DNA of 64,000 nt from positions 94,672,955 through 94,736,954 of the forward strand of contig CM070546.1 of assembly GCA_036346405.1 (NCBI GenBank), written 5' to 3'. The position numbers were made by a program, and so were the translations under genes. Below the pieces are notes generated by a model. That model saw nothing but the letters and a program-made list of their open reading frames with translations. It searched no databases and was not told the DNA's origin. Source of the DNA: Phyllostachys edulis. Taxonomy: Eukaryota > Streptophyta > Magnoliopsida > Poales > Poaceae. Positions 1-11,506 of the stretch are shown piece after piece (within the stretch, counting starts at the first letter, position 1; each line of letters begins with the position of its first letter).

Positions 1-151
1 ACAAATTTAGGCACCCAAGACTTTGTGCTATACCATATGCAGCTCAGAATTATTCACCATTACACATATCACCTTTAGCAATAGTGGTTTGACAGGCAGA
101 AACTTAACTGCTTTCTCTTAAAATAGGATGTCATGATAAACCGCTTATTAG
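1..151. other. Non-coding flank, probable PLD intron
   Basis: No coding signal is visible here. The stretch ends in ATTAG, the left copy of the target-site duplication of the adjacent copia element. The same five bases follow the element at 6191-6195, so this stretch and 6191 onward were once contiguous. Since 7540 starts mid-gene in a phospholipase D, both flanks are probably one intron of that gene. That is inference, because no upstream exon is in the window. Confidence 0.5.
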
Positions 152-281
152 TGCTATGAATAGCGCTTGTATTCATTATGAGGCTAATGAGCCAATATAT
201 ATACAAGTACAGGTATGTCATATATGCAGGTAATCCCTTATGCAGCAGGGAAAATAAACAGGTAATAATACACATTTAACA
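152..281 (-). repeat. 3' LTR of the copia element
   Basis: This 130-bp LTR starts TGCTATGAATAGCG and ends CATTTAACA on the plus strand. It aligns along its whole length with 6061-6190. Its first TG carries a C in third position where the other LTR has T. Confidence 0.95.
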
Positions 282-296
282 CCCCCCTCAAACTTA
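282..296 (-). promoter_or_regulatory. Polypurine tract of the copia element
   Basis: The minus strand reads AAGTTTGAGGGGGG directly before the 3' LTR. This purine run is the usual primer site for plus-strand DNA synthesis in LTR retrotransposons. Confidence 0.8.
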
Positions 297-345
297 TGGT
301 GGATGAACAATATGAAGTTTAGAGATAGAAGTCTACTGGCTCGCC

Positions 346-3045
346 TCATGCCTTTGTAAAGAAGTCTGCTAACTGAAGTTCTGAAGGTACATACTGAAGA
401 GCAACAACCTGGTCGTGCACCTGTGTCCGCATGTAGGAAACATCAACACCAATATGCTTTGTAAGCTCATGCTTCACCAGATCTTTAGCAATGCTAATAG
501 TACCTGTACTGTTAGACAAAAGTGGAGTTGGTGCAAAAACAGAAACACCAAAATCCTCAAGTAACCACTGTGACCAAGTAATCTCCGCAGTCAACAAAGT
601 CATAACTCGCAACTCAACCTCAGCACTTGAACGGGAAACTACTGTCTGCTTCTTAGTCTTCCAAGCAATAAGAGAACCACCAAGAAAAACACAATAGGTA
701 GAGAGAGACCGATGATCAGAGTGATCACTAGCCCAGATGGTATTAGAATATGCCTGGAGCTGTAAAGAGCTGGAGCGAGTGAAAAAGAGATGACGAGTGA
801 TGGTTCTACGAAGATATCGTAGAACACGAAGAAGATGACTATAGTGGAGCTGAGTGGGAGTAGAAATAAACTGACTCAAGATATGCACAGGGTACAAAAT
901 GTCAGGACGAGTGACACCCAGATAAACAAGACTCCTAACAAGGTGATGATAGCGAGTAGAATCAGTAAGAGGCTTATCATCAGTGGGCTGAAGATGAACA
1001 TTAAGCTCTATGGGAGTCTCAGCTGTGCGCTGATCAATAAAAGAAGCACGATCAAGAAGATCCTAGATATACTTTTCTTGGGACAGATAGAAGCCCTCAG
1101 GTGTAGAAATAATCTCAACCCCAAGAAAGTAGCGAAGAGGACCCAGATTAGACATCAGAAACTGCTCACTAAGACGCTCCTTAACAAAAGTGATGTACTA
1201 AGAATTATCTCCAGTAATAATTATATCATCAATATATAAAAGAAGAAGTGTCCGACCGCGAGACGAAGTGTAAATAAAAAGAGCAGGATCATGAGCACTG
1301 ACGGAAAAACCAGCTGCAGTGACAACAGAAGAGAAACGGTCAAACCAGGCACGAGGAGCTTGCTTGAGGCCATAAAGAGATCGGCGAAGGCAACAAACCA
1401 CACCCTCAGGAACAGAATATCCCGGTGGTGGCTGCATATAAACCTACTCACGCAGCTCACCATTGATAAAAGCATTCTTGATATTAAGCTGAGAGATGGA
1501 TTATGCCCGAACAGACGCAACATCAAGAAGAGTGTGCGAACAGTGGACATGTGAGCCACAGGAGCAAAAGTCTCATCATAATCACGACCATGCTCCCGCT
1601 GAAACCTACGTGCCACGAGACGAGCCTTGTAACGCTCAAGAGAACCATCAGAGCGGGTCTTAACTTTGTAGACCCACTTACACGTGATAGGAGTAACACA
1701 CGCGGGAAGAGGGACAAGATCCCACGTGTCGGTACACTCAAGGGCAGCAATCTCTTCTGCCATCGCATGCTGCCACTCCTGATGAACAATAGCATCACGA
1801 TAAGAGGTCGGTTCAGCAAGAGAAGTAGCAGCAAAACCAAAGCCCGCAAGAGGCCGAATAGACTGGCAACCGCGAAGAGCAAGTCGAGGAGAGGCCGAAG
1901 AAGATGACCTATCAGAAGAAGATGGTGCATCAGAAGAATCCTCAACTCGTGGACGACGAGTGTAGTAGAGAGGATAAGAAGGAATAAGGCCAGGAGGAAC
2001 CTCTGGAGAGGGTATCGGTGGCGAAGAGGTGCCGACGGTGAAGGAGATGCTGACGGGTAAGGAGGCACAGTAGGCCAAAAGCTGTAGTGGAGGTGTGGTG
2101 ACTATGGGGGTGGTAGGAAAAGTCAGGAAAGAAAGTGGTTCGGCGAGAGATGCTAGAGTGGTGGAAGGAGAAGGACGAGGGTAGAAAGGACGAGACTCAT
2201 CAAAAGTGGCGTCCCGAGAAATCCGTGTCCGTCGGCCAACAAGATCCCAACAACGATATCTCTTATGCTCATGGCTATAGCCCATAAAAACACACTCAAT
2301 GGACTGAGCGGTTAGCTTGGTGCGCTCACAAGGTGCAAGAACATAGCGCACACATCCAAAGAGGCGAAAACCAGAATAATCAGGAGTCTTGCCACAGAGA
2401 CACTCAACTGGGAGCCCTCCCTGAAGAGCAGAAGAAGACCGAATATTGATCAAGAAAGTGGCAGTAGAAACAGTTTCAACCTGGAAGTGTGGTGGAACAG
2501 CAGAAGCAAGCATAAGAGCACGGGCTGTCTCAAGAAGATGACGATGCTTTCATTCAGCCACACCGTTATAGGTATAAGCACTAGGGCAAGAAAACTGAGA
2601 AAGAGTGCCTTACTCAGCAGGAAAACTACAAAGAACTCCAGAAAAGTATTTTCCAGCAGAATCAGCACGAAAAACATGAATAGGAGAGTCAAACTGAGTA
2701 CAGATCATAGTGGCAAAATTCTTGTAGATAGATAGAATCTCACTACGAGATGATATAAAGTATATCCATGTGTGTCGAGAAAAGCCATCAATAAAAATTA
2801 TATAATATCGATGACCTTTCAAAACGAAAGGAGTTGGACCCCATACATCAGAATGAATAAGATCAAAAGGACGTTGTAACACTGACCCACTGGAATGATA
2901 GGGGAGTTGAAGCTGTTTACCAAACTTACAATCCTGACAATTTAGAATAGCATACTAGACACAGACCCTAAAAGACCACGATGAAGTAAAGAAGATAGAC
3001 GCGATCCGCAAAGATATCCCAAACGATGATGTCACTGAACAAAAG
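346..3045 (-). pseudogene. Copia pol remnant (integrase, RT, RNase H)
   Basis: Reading the minus strand, pieces of one copia polyprotein follow in order but change frame and contain stops. About 2930-3045 has the GAG pre-integrase motif HHRLG, preceded by a stop where the family has Trp. About 2610-2880 has the integrase start HSDVWGP and the stretch FIDGFSRHTWIYF. About 1520-1760 has the RT N-terminal part WVYKVKTRSDGSLERYKARL. About 1198-1437 has YGLKQAPRAW and the RT catalytic box YIDDII. RNase H occupies 346-700, with the normal copia ending LADFFTKA. The enzyme would copy and integrate the element, but this copy cannot encode a full protein. Frame breaks near 1240 and 1520 and at several stops show decay. 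Confidence 0.9.
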
Positions 3046-3065
3046 ACACAATGGAGGATGCAACA

Positions 3066-5640
3066 TGTGAGAACCCAGAAAATCAGACTAATCTAAAACA
3101 CGCTAATCGCTAATTAGTAGGAAATAAAATTCTTTTAAACAAAGAACAAAGCATAAAGTCAGTTGATATTGAACACCTTGCAAAACAATAATATTCGGGA
3201 TTCTTTATTAGGCTTACAATAAGTTTCCCAAATCAATATCTCATCATCATTATAAAATCCAAAGTCGATTACAAAAGGACATACAACATTAATTCAATCA
3301 CATAATTAATCACAATATGATTTCATTTCAAGCGAAAGTAAAATATTACAAACTCGGAGTCATTTACAAGAATGCATTACAAGCAGAAGTAAAACATTAA
3401 CTTATTACAAGAATTATTTACAACAGATCACAATAATAAATTACAACTCTGAGTATAATACAAAAGGAAATAATAAAATCTTGCATTACATGTCGCCGAA
3501 GCCTTCCTTGTATCTCTGTTCGTATATCGCTAGTCCGTCAAACCCTTCCTCGATCCACATTACATCGTCCGTCAAAAACCACAGAGCAATAGCAACCAAA
3601 AGACCAACAGAAAACCAAATGCGTTTATGTAGAGTTAGAGTAAAGGAAGATTGCCGTTCGAGTTCAGAAAGATCATCGAGGTTCCCAGACCAACCTAAGT
3701 TAGTCGGCAGTGTCTCACTTCCAGCGGGTTTCATCACCCGGCAATTTTAGAGAATCCGACACCCACTTTTTCCGACTTACCTTCGCCGTAGAAAATCCGA
3801 AAATAGTAGCAGAGCCCACCTTTGGACCAGAGGTCCATAGCCTAATAGTGAGATGTGAGAGCAATATGGATAGGGCAAGGGCAAAATGGGAATGAACATG
3901 GCCAAGGGAACAGCCAGCCGAAGCTCCCTCCCCCATAAAACCATTTTTCCTTCACAACCAACATCACAAGCCCCTCATTCTCTCAGGCAAAAACCAAGAG
4001 AGCAAACAACCGAAGCAAGGTAACCCACCATTTGCACCCACTTTCATTTTTGCCAAAAAATGAAACCCACGTTATGAACAACAATAAATGCACAGAGAGT
4101 ACACATACAACAGTAGCCCACCATTTCCCCTCCCATTCTTTCTATTTTGCCCAAACTGAATAACTCAATATGAGCTAAGCTTGGCACTTAGCTCCCCCAA
4201 TAATCACAAAACCCACCATAGCAAGCCACAGTAGATTTATCATCCATCACCCACACCACAGAACACTAACAAGAGCCCACATCTTTCATCCATTTTCATC
4301 ACAGAGCAAATGGGGGGAAACAAGTAGAAAGATTGGTATGCCTTAGTGCGATGCGGCAACGGCGGTAACACCAACACCAGCGCAACCCACCCCATCACCT
4401 TCACCATGTACATGCATCAACCAACACACAGAACTTGCATCAAGCAACGCAAATCAAAAGGAATGAATCAAGCTCAGCTTGCAAAACCAAAATATCAGTA
4501 GGGGGAAATAGAGAGCCAAACCCCGACCTCAAACCAGAACGGGTCCGAGCCACAAGACAAGAAAGTCGAACGGAGCAAGGAGAGAGAGGCGGGAAAAGCG
4601 CGCGGTGGCACAAAGGCAAAGGCATGCATGCCGTGCAATGGCGGCTGCACTAAGATGTTCATGGCGCCAAGAATGCCATGCGGCCGGGAGGAAATGGAAG
4701 AACAAGAAATGGAGAGAGAGAGAAGAAGAAATGAGTGGGGAAGAAAGGAATGGCAGCCAGGGAACCATTCGGCTGGATGGGGAAATGGATAAGGAGAGAA
4801 AAGAATGGAGGTTAGGTGAAGAGATTAGGTGATTAGGTTGGGGAGGATTAGGAAAAAAAAGGTAGAAATTAGTAATTAGGAAAAAGGGGGTAGATAAATA
4901 AAATCTAGGAAGGATTAGATTTAGTGGTAGTAAATTATCAGTAGAAATGAACGCTAGTAATAAATTGTGTCGACGCGGTGTATAGATCGAACCAAACAAA
5001 TATATAAACCGCGTGAGAATAAACAGCCGCAAACCGAGCGAGAGAAAATAAAAGCAGAAAAAGGTGTAAAATTAATCTAAGCCTATAGGACGAATTTATT
5101 CGCCGATAGAACTCCCTAAGTTAAGCAAATAATCTGATAGTTAGAAATAATTTAATCAAGATAAAATGATTAACTTAAACAGCATTCGAGTAAAAAGCGA
5201 TTAGGCATTTTTTTGCATATTAGACCTAGTTGCATATGAGCACGTGTAGTATTTTACTTTCGTACGATAAAACGTGAGTTTATGCAGCCTCGATTCTAGA
5301 GCTAGTAGACCGTAGAACAATCGCAGTTGAGGAGTGCTAACTTAACAGGGATCCGAAAAATATTATTAAATTAAAATCGGCCGACAAAAGAAATCAACTA
5401 ATTTATGTCCGCATAATATCACCCAAAAGCAACTAAATATTTATTTACGTATTATTAGCTTCTGCCGTATAATTGCAGAAAACGAACCGACGCAGCAGGA
5501 GTATCTGATTCGTTATTCGTCGATGCTGATCTTTTCTACGACTATGAAGACAAACTTACCTCTTGAACATCAATCTAGTTATATTAAATGTAAACTGTAC
5601 TTTGCTGTATCATATATATACATGCATCAAAACTATGTTT
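3066..5640 (-). mobile_element. LTR-like foreign segment inside the copia element
   Basis: The copia pol homology stops abruptly at 3065, and this segment replaces gag and protease. It begins TGTGAGAACCC on the plus strand, which looks like an LTR terminus. The 3200-3740 part, read on the minus strand, resembles the R/U5 part of a grass gypsy LTR: a short ORF at 3486-3737, then an AT-rich tail with repeated TTGTAATA-type runs. The middle (4430-4830) is GC-rich and purine-rich, and an AATATATAAACC TATA-like box occurs near 4999. The right edge is uncertain. I could not find a second copy of the CAACA that precedes 3066, so insertion of a solo LTR is a guess and replacement by rearrangement is possible. 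Confidence 0.45.
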
Positions 5641-6048
5641 CAAAATCAAATCGGATAAAAGAGATAAAGAGAACAAATGAAAGATGAGCTCGAGGTCTGT
5701 GGCGGATCCGGCGGCTTGAGCTCGAGGAGTTCAGGTGGCGGTGGCTCAGCTCGAGTTCCGAGGCGGCAGCGGCTCGGGCGACCAGTGACGAGCGCGAATC
5801 GGGTTGCGACGAGCTCGAAGGTGTGTTGGCGGCGAATTAGGTCAGTTGCACGATGAAGACGAGGAAGCAGAGGAAGATGAAGCACGAAGACGCAGTGAGC
5901 TTCAGGCGAGAAGACGACAAGCAGAAGAGGATTGAGGCGGTGCCGATCTGGGCGGCGTCCACGGGCAAGCGACGCGTGGAGATGGCAAAGCAGGCGGCGG
6001 CTGGAAGAAGAACCAGCGGCTGCTTGACGAAAAACAAACCCTAGGTTT
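5641..6048 (-). other. Copia 5' leader / residual gag region
   Basis: This GC-rich stretch lies between the foreign segment and the primer-binding site. Minus-strand open frames exist (5646-5885, 5837-6037), but none resembles a copia gag N-terminus. It is probably untranslated leader, possibly with a few codons of gag. Confidence 0.4.
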
Positions 6049-6060
6049 GCTCTGATACCA
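6049..6060 (-). promoter_or_regulatory. Primer-binding site (initiator tRNA-Met)
   Basis: The minus strand reads TGGTATCAGAGC immediately after the 5' LTR. This is the standard copia primer-binding site, complementary to the 3' end of plant initiator tRNA-Met. Confidence 0.95.
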
Positions 6061-6190
6061 TGTTATGAATAGCGCTTGTATTCATTATAAGGCCATTGGA
6101 CCAATGTATACACAAGTACATTTATAGCATATATGCAGGTGACTCTTTATACAACAAGAAAAATACACAGGTAATAATACACATCTAACA
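6061..6190 (-). repeat. 5' LTR of the copia element
   Basis: This 130-bp LTR starts TGTTATGAATAGCG and ends CATCTAACA on the plus strand. It is followed directly by the ATTAG duplication at 6191-6195. Confidence 0.95.
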
Positions 6191-7539
6191 ATTAGAAGGC
6201 AACAAACTTGGCAAGTCATATTTTATGTCAATTTTCACTCTGTCTACGAGATTATAACTTGTCTTACCAACAGATAAAACACAGTAATTGACATTCATAG
6301 ACATATCCTTGCATGCGCACATTGTCATTTTCATTTTAGGGTGTTATCTATCTTACTATGAATATATTTTTCTCCTCATAAACATCTTACTGGAAAATCT
6401 TGAAACTAACTTGATTTGTTTTTTTGTGTTCATATGCTAGTGTTTGTTACATGGAGTTGTTTATGGTATATAATCTTCATAAAGAAAGTCATTTGATTTT
6501 TATAAAAAGATAAACATATTTCAAGTTTCTATGAATAATGGAGATAACAGGAGCAACTTGAGACTCCATTTTGCACTATTTTCTTGCCAAGCTATTATTG
6601 CCATATCCAAATCAAATAGGCATCAGTGGTTCTCAGTTAGCACTTAGAACCCCCCCTTTCAAATTCTCTCATTCAATTTCTGTTTTATGTCACTTTTCTA
6701 TATTTCCTCTTTTTTATTGTTTGGGTCATGTTATATGTCATATGGATAACATATAAGCAATTGAGCTATTTAATTCGATGGTTGATGATAGACAGATATT
6801 TTGTTGAGACATGCTGGAGAGGCCTTTGATGAAATTTGAAAATATGGGTGTCATATGAGAAAGTGAGAGTAAGGGAAGCTATTGCTAAAGCTACTTAAAC
6901 ATGCGCTCAAGATCCTTCCATGTCTTTGTGCAGTTGGTGTCTTTTGATACCTATTTAGCAGCACAGAAACGTCATTTGACTTTTCTACTTTGGATTGTAC
7001 CAAATAATGTAGTTTAATGCTTCTCTGGTAAACAAAATGTGGTTTAATGCTTTCATGTTGTTTGGCTAGAGGAGTTGGACCATTCTGCAGAATGTTATAG
7101 GAGTTCCCTTTTATATATGATTTTCCGGGTATAACAGGCTTTTGCATCACTGTAACACCTTGGGTACATCCAACCCATACCAAGTTTTATATGCAACTAC
7201 AACAATCCTGGTGAGACTAAAACCTCCACTTTCAGCCCGAACGTGGGCAAAATGGGCCGAGGCGTAGGCGCATAGCAACTGCATTTTGGTGAAATGCTTC
7301 GGCTACTCTCTATAGCATGAGTTTTGCTTTTAACACGAGTAAATGTGATACTGATACATAAACTGAACCTTTGAAACATTAAATTGGTGTATCTTATTCA
7401 ACAGAGGAACTTCAAATTGAAATGATGAAACATGATATTATTGTCCTCTCAGGCTTAGTATACTAACAGAGTAACAATAGAAACTATTCTCAACTGTATT
7501 AAATATGTCTGACTAATCAATAAATTTCTATTGCTTCAG
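6191..7539 (+). other. PLD zeta intron sequence
   Basis: This AT-rich sequence has no recognisable exon. It ends in a good acceptor (TTGCTTCAG at 7531-7539) directly before PLD coding sequence, so at least its right part is intron. I looked here for the exon that normally precedes VVRSV in PLD zeta and found none. That exon is presumably left of the window. Confidence 0.7.
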
Positions 7540-10403
7540 GTTGTTAGAAGTGTTGGACCGTGGTCAGCAGGAACAACTCAAATTGAAGGAAGCATCCACA
7601 ATGCCTACGTTTCTCTCATTGAGAAAGCAGAACATTTTGTCTACATTGAGGTGCTGTATCCTTTTTCATAATTTTTGAAACGTCCAAACTGCAACCTAAT
7701 ACTTGATATTGAGAGTATTGTGGTCATATATTTGAGAATCAATCGAGCATTGACATTTCTATATGCACATTACAGTACAGACTCAAATAACTGGTCTAAA
7801 CTTCTGCTGGTGTTCGCAGAATCAATTTTTCATTTCAGGTCTTTCAGGGGATGACACAATAAAAAACCGTGTATTAGAAGCATTATACAGGCGTATACTT
7901 AGAGCAGAAAAGGAGAAAAAGTGCTTCCGGGTTATCATCGTCATACCGCTTTTACCTGGTTTTCAGGTAATGTGCTGTTGTAGCAATTATTGATGTTTGG
8001 ACTCTTCGTAGTGGCAGGTTATTTACATATTTAAATACAGGGAGGCATTGATGATGGTGGAGCTGCATCTGTGAGGGCAATTATGCACTGGCAACACCGG
8101 ACTATTTTCAGAGGGCCTAATTCAGTACTTCAGAATCTATATGACGTGGTTGGCTCCAAAGCACATGATTATATATCCTTTTATGGCCTTAGAGCACATG
8201 GCAGACTAGGTGATGGAGGCCCTTTGGTCACCAATCAGGTAAATAAGCCTACCAGTTTATGAGCCACTTTTTCTGTTCCAGAGTGTTCTGTTACCCTCCC
8301 AGGTCATGTCTTTAGGGTAATTGTCAAGCTCTTTTCTTTCTCTTTTTTCTTTTGCTAATGGTCTAAATTTTGCAGATATATGTACACAGTAAGTTGATGA
8401 TCATTGATGATCGCATGACACTGATTGGCTCAGCTAACATAAATGATAGAAGCTTGCTTGGATCAAGGGATTCTGAGGTATGGCTTTCTCAATTACCATT
8501 TCTTTAGTCTTCTGTAGATTTCCATGCTACTTCAATATTATTAGGTCAGACAGGGGAATGCTCTTAAGGCATGAAAAACAGAAAAACTAATTTTCTGAAT
8601 AGAAATTTTGCTTGTGTGTTCTAAAAAAAAGAGTACATTTTTTGCTTTTGTGGAGAGCACTTTCTTTCTTGGTCAGGTGCAATTAGTCAACATGAAATGA
8701 CATGCTTATTGGGTTAATAAATTATTTGGGTAATATGTGCTGGTGCCTCCTGTTAACTTTATAATGAGCTGTTTTCTATCCTTTTAGATTGGTATGATTA
8801 TTGAAGATAAAGAGGTTGTCAGTTCAACAATGGACGGAACACATTGGGAAGCTGGGAAGTTCTCTCTCAGCCTACGACTTTCTCTATGGGCAGAACACCT
8901 TGGTCTTTGTCCAGGAGAGGTTTGGATAATGTTTCACTTGACTTAAATCACAACTTGATGCTTTTAATTGAAAGCTACCGTAAATTTATATGCAATGGAA
9001 TGAGGGAAAGTATGACTTATAGTCTGTTTTTGTCTTTTAATTTGTTTTTTGGACTAATTTATGTGATATCTAAGCCGTGTTCAAATGCCAAAGTGGAAAC
9101 TTCAACCTAATTTTCTTTTGGTTTGCTGTATGGCCTTCTTTTTTTCCTCTGCAACCTGCCTGTTTTGTGTACTTTCCATTTGGTATCAATTGTTAGAGCA
9201 TGCCTGATTAGCTGTGTTGTTTCGACTGCTGACCTAGATGCGGCTATCCTCTTTCCTGTTCCACTTGTTTGCTGACTCTGTCAGATTTAACCATGTCACC
9301 AATTACATCCATTTACTTGGTATTAATTGTACCTGAAATGTCTATTCTGCTACCTTGCCCAAGATGCCAGGGGTTCCATGTCATTAGTGGGAACTTGTGC
9401 AGCTGTGCCACCTGTTTTCTTGTTTTGAAGGGGGAAATGAGGGAACTTCTTGCATTCTATGGTTGCTTAGTTGAAAATTTAGGCCCCAGGAAGGGTGGGG
9501 CCCGGGGTATGTAAAAAACCTTCCATACTGTGGTTGCTTCAGTCAGCCATTCTAGAAGAACATTCTACGTAAACTTTACTTTGAGTGGTTCCATATAAAG
9601 GGATTCTTGTAGGAAGCGTATATGTTTTTGACAGTATATAGCAGTGTTGGATGGTGCATATGCAAAATAGAGATGTGTAAGTTTCATTCCGCTCAATATG
9701 CTTCTTCTCACAAACAGATTAGCCAAATTATGGATCCTGTGGATGATTCGACCTACAAAAACATCTGGATGGCCACTGCTAAGGTGAGTGAAATGGAGAT
9801 ATGGTATCTTGAAGAACTAGTTACCATTTGAATATGACCATCCTGGCACTGCACGGTATTCCAGAACTTTTCCATCTTCAAGAGCTGACAATTTTCCTCT
9901 CCATTGTCTGCTCATAGGATTGCAAACATCCTGAAAACTTTTACCATTTGTACTCTAACTGAACAAACTGAATACTGTATGGCAGGCGAACACCATGATA
10001 TACCAATATGTGTTCTCATGCGTTCCCAATGATCACATCCACTCTAGGTATGGAATGAAGGACCTGGAATGAAGGACCTGTCTCCCCATCCGCTTGGGTT
10101 TCAGTCGGAGCATTGTGTTCTCTGATCGCTGAACCATGTTTGACCTCTTGCAGGGCCCAATTTCGGCAAAGCTTTGCACACCGGAAGGAGAAAATTGGCC
10201 ACACAACCATCGACCTGGGTGTTGCCCTAGAGAAACCGGAGACCCACCAGGATGACGACCTGGTAGGCACCGACCCATTGGAGAGATTGCAGGCCGTGAG
10301 AGGCCACGTTGTTTCCTTCCCGTTGGAGTTCATGCGCCAAGAGGACTTGAGACCATTCTTCAGCGAGAGCGAGTTTTATACGTACCCACAAGTTTTCCAT
10401 TAG
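7540..10403 (+). CDS. PLDZ: Phospholipase D zeta, C-terminal exons (partial)
   Basis: Eight exons join in frame: 7540-7650, 7820-7966, 8041-8238, 8376-8477, 8788-8919, 9718-9783, 9986-10047 and 10154-10403. All have GT-AG borders, and they give about 355 residues ending PQVFH. The protein hydrolyses phosphatidylcholine to phosphatidic acid. The second catalytic motif is present: HSKLMIID in exon 4, followed by GSANINDRS. The stretch GLSGDDTI to HDYISFYGLRAHGRL and the ending PQVFH are typical of the PX-PH (zeta) subclass rather than the C2 class. Family members have about 1,100 residues, so roughly 740 N-terminal residues, including PX, PH and the first HKD motif, lie left of the window. No stop or frameshift is visible. 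A 14-bp direct duplication follows the donor at 10048. The copia insertion upstream is probably intronic, so the gene may still work. Confidence 0.93.
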
Positions 10404-11030
10404 CCTTTTTTAGATGCATTAGCTTCTCCTTTGGTAGAAGTTTTCCCATAGGATCTTAGGCTGTACATGTTACAGGGTTTTTTACAATGTAGATGTAAAT
10501 CATGTCTTACCAAAAATAGGAAGAGAAAAGAAAAGGGCAAAGGAAGAATCAGATCCTTGCAGGTATAGGAAATAGGATACGATGCCCAAGCGATGTATAG
10601 TTCGTTCGGAACAAATATTTTGGGCCACAAATGTTACACTGTTCAATTCATTCTTCCTCAGAGCAGAAGGAACTTGCGTTGAAGCTGTCTTACACGCACC
10701 ATTTTAGTAATTCTTCTTTTTAGTTTTGCTCAGTGGAGTCTGATGGGTATATTCGGTATTTCGTCTCCAGACTTTGCTCACGACAATGGATCTAATTAGC
10801 TAGCTATGTTTTCTCTCTAAAAAAAAAGCTAACTATGAAGCCAAATATATTTCATTTATCACTTAAACCCATGAGGTTTAAAAGTCATAACACGACACAG
10901 TGTAGTAGGATGCAGCAGACTAGCCTAGTGTATATTTGCAGAAGAAAGTAGAGATCAAAGCTTAAATTCGAGCAAGTTAAAAAAAAACACAAATTGAGCA
11001 AACTCGTCAGCTAGATCTAATAGTGGGCCA
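10404..11030. other. Intergenic region after PLD
   Basis: This holds the PLD 3' untranslated region and AT-rich spacer. I see no ORF, RNA gene or repeat that I can support. The polyadenylation site was not identified. Confidence 0.5.
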
Positions 11031-11170
11031 GGCCCAGGTTTGTCCGGCCCGTATTATTTTAACAGAGGGTGCCAGAGCACAGAGCCGTCCGCGGCTTGTT
11101 TGTTTACTGGTTGGATTTTAGTACCACATCGTGAAGCGAAGCGAGGCGCCGGGTGGTCGGGGCTCTATAA
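11031..11170 (+). promoter_or_regulatory. snRNA-type promoter (MSP, USE, TATA)
   Basis: Two monocot-specific promoter elements matching RGCCCR lie at 11031-11036 (GGCCCA) and 11046-11051 (GGCCCG). An upstream sequence element GTACCACATCG at 11121-11131 matches the plant consensus RTCCCACATCG with one mismatch. A TATAA box lies at 11166-11170, 34 bp after the USE. In plants that spacing marks Pol II snRNA genes; Pol III ones (U3, U6) have about 10 bp less. The combination is specific, but I cannot run a search to confirm it. Confidence 0.55.
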
Positions 11171-11191
11171 GAGGCGCGGGGGCACGAAGGA

Positions 11192-11378
11192 AAACCTAAC
11201 CCGTCCCTGCGGGGGGTGAGAGGCGGCGCGTTGATGATCGTATAGAGACTGACGCGTCGCGCCGACACCCACAAACCGAACACGTTTTGCCAATGTGCGA
11301 GCGATGTCCCGCTCCTACTTTGGGTGGGCTCGTGCGCCAATTTTTGGAAGGCCCAGATTCCCTCTGGGAGACGGGGCC
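11192..11378 (+). ncRNA. Candidate Pol II snRNA of unknown class
   Basis: The transcript should start about 25-30 bp after the TATA box, near 11192, and the end is estimated. An Sm-type site AATTTTTGG lies at 11339-11347. It is followed by a hairpin at 11352-11368 with a perfect 6-bp stem (CCCAGA/TCTGGG) and a 5-base loop. An AGTTGCAA at 11392-11399 resembles the plant 3'-end signal (AGTNNAA with one extra base). From memory, the 5' end matches none of U1, U2, U4, U5, U6, U11 or U12, and there is no U5 loop. It may be a diverged or minor-spliceosome snRNA, a pseudogene, or an unrelated GC-rich region with chance motifs. Confidence 0.4.
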
Positions 11379-11506
11379 TACACGACAAGACAGTTGCAAC
11401 GTTCAGCGGCGAGCCATTCTTTTCCAGATCAAATAATTAAACGCATTTAGAAACTTATTTGATGATAAAATATTTCGAAATTTTATAAATGTATAATCTT
11501 TATTAC

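Larger units (their letters stand above)
152..6190 (-). mobile_element. Ty1/copia retrotransposon, full length, short LTRs
   Basis: The element is bounded by two 130-bp LTRs (152-281 and 6061-6190) with TG...CA ends. A perfect 5-bp target-site duplication ATTAG flanks it at 147-151 and 6191-6195. On the minus strand the order is 5' LTR, primer-binding site, leader, a foreign segment (3066 to about 5640), pol remnants, polypurine tract, 3' LTR. Domain order (integrase before reverse transcriptase and RNase H) defines Ty1/copia. LTRs this short fit the Ale/Retrofit group, which is inference. By eye the LTRs differ at about 22 of 130 positions, mostly transitions, so the insertion is old. Pol has stops and frameshifts, and no gag or protease is recognisable, so the element is defective. 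Confidence 0.95.

Noticed and set aside
6191..7539. A further PLD exon near 6550
   Set aside because: An acceptor-like AACAG is followed by an open stretch, but it does not read as PLD sequence.
11192..11210. Plant telomerase RNA template (CTAAACCCTA-like)
   Set aside because: The sequence reads CCTAACCC, which does not encode the TTTAGGG repeat, and the promoter spacing is of the Pol II type.
11192..11378. Assignment to a specific snRNA (U1, U4, U11 or U12)
   Set aside because: None of the conserved 5' ends or loops I know is present, so no class is claimed.
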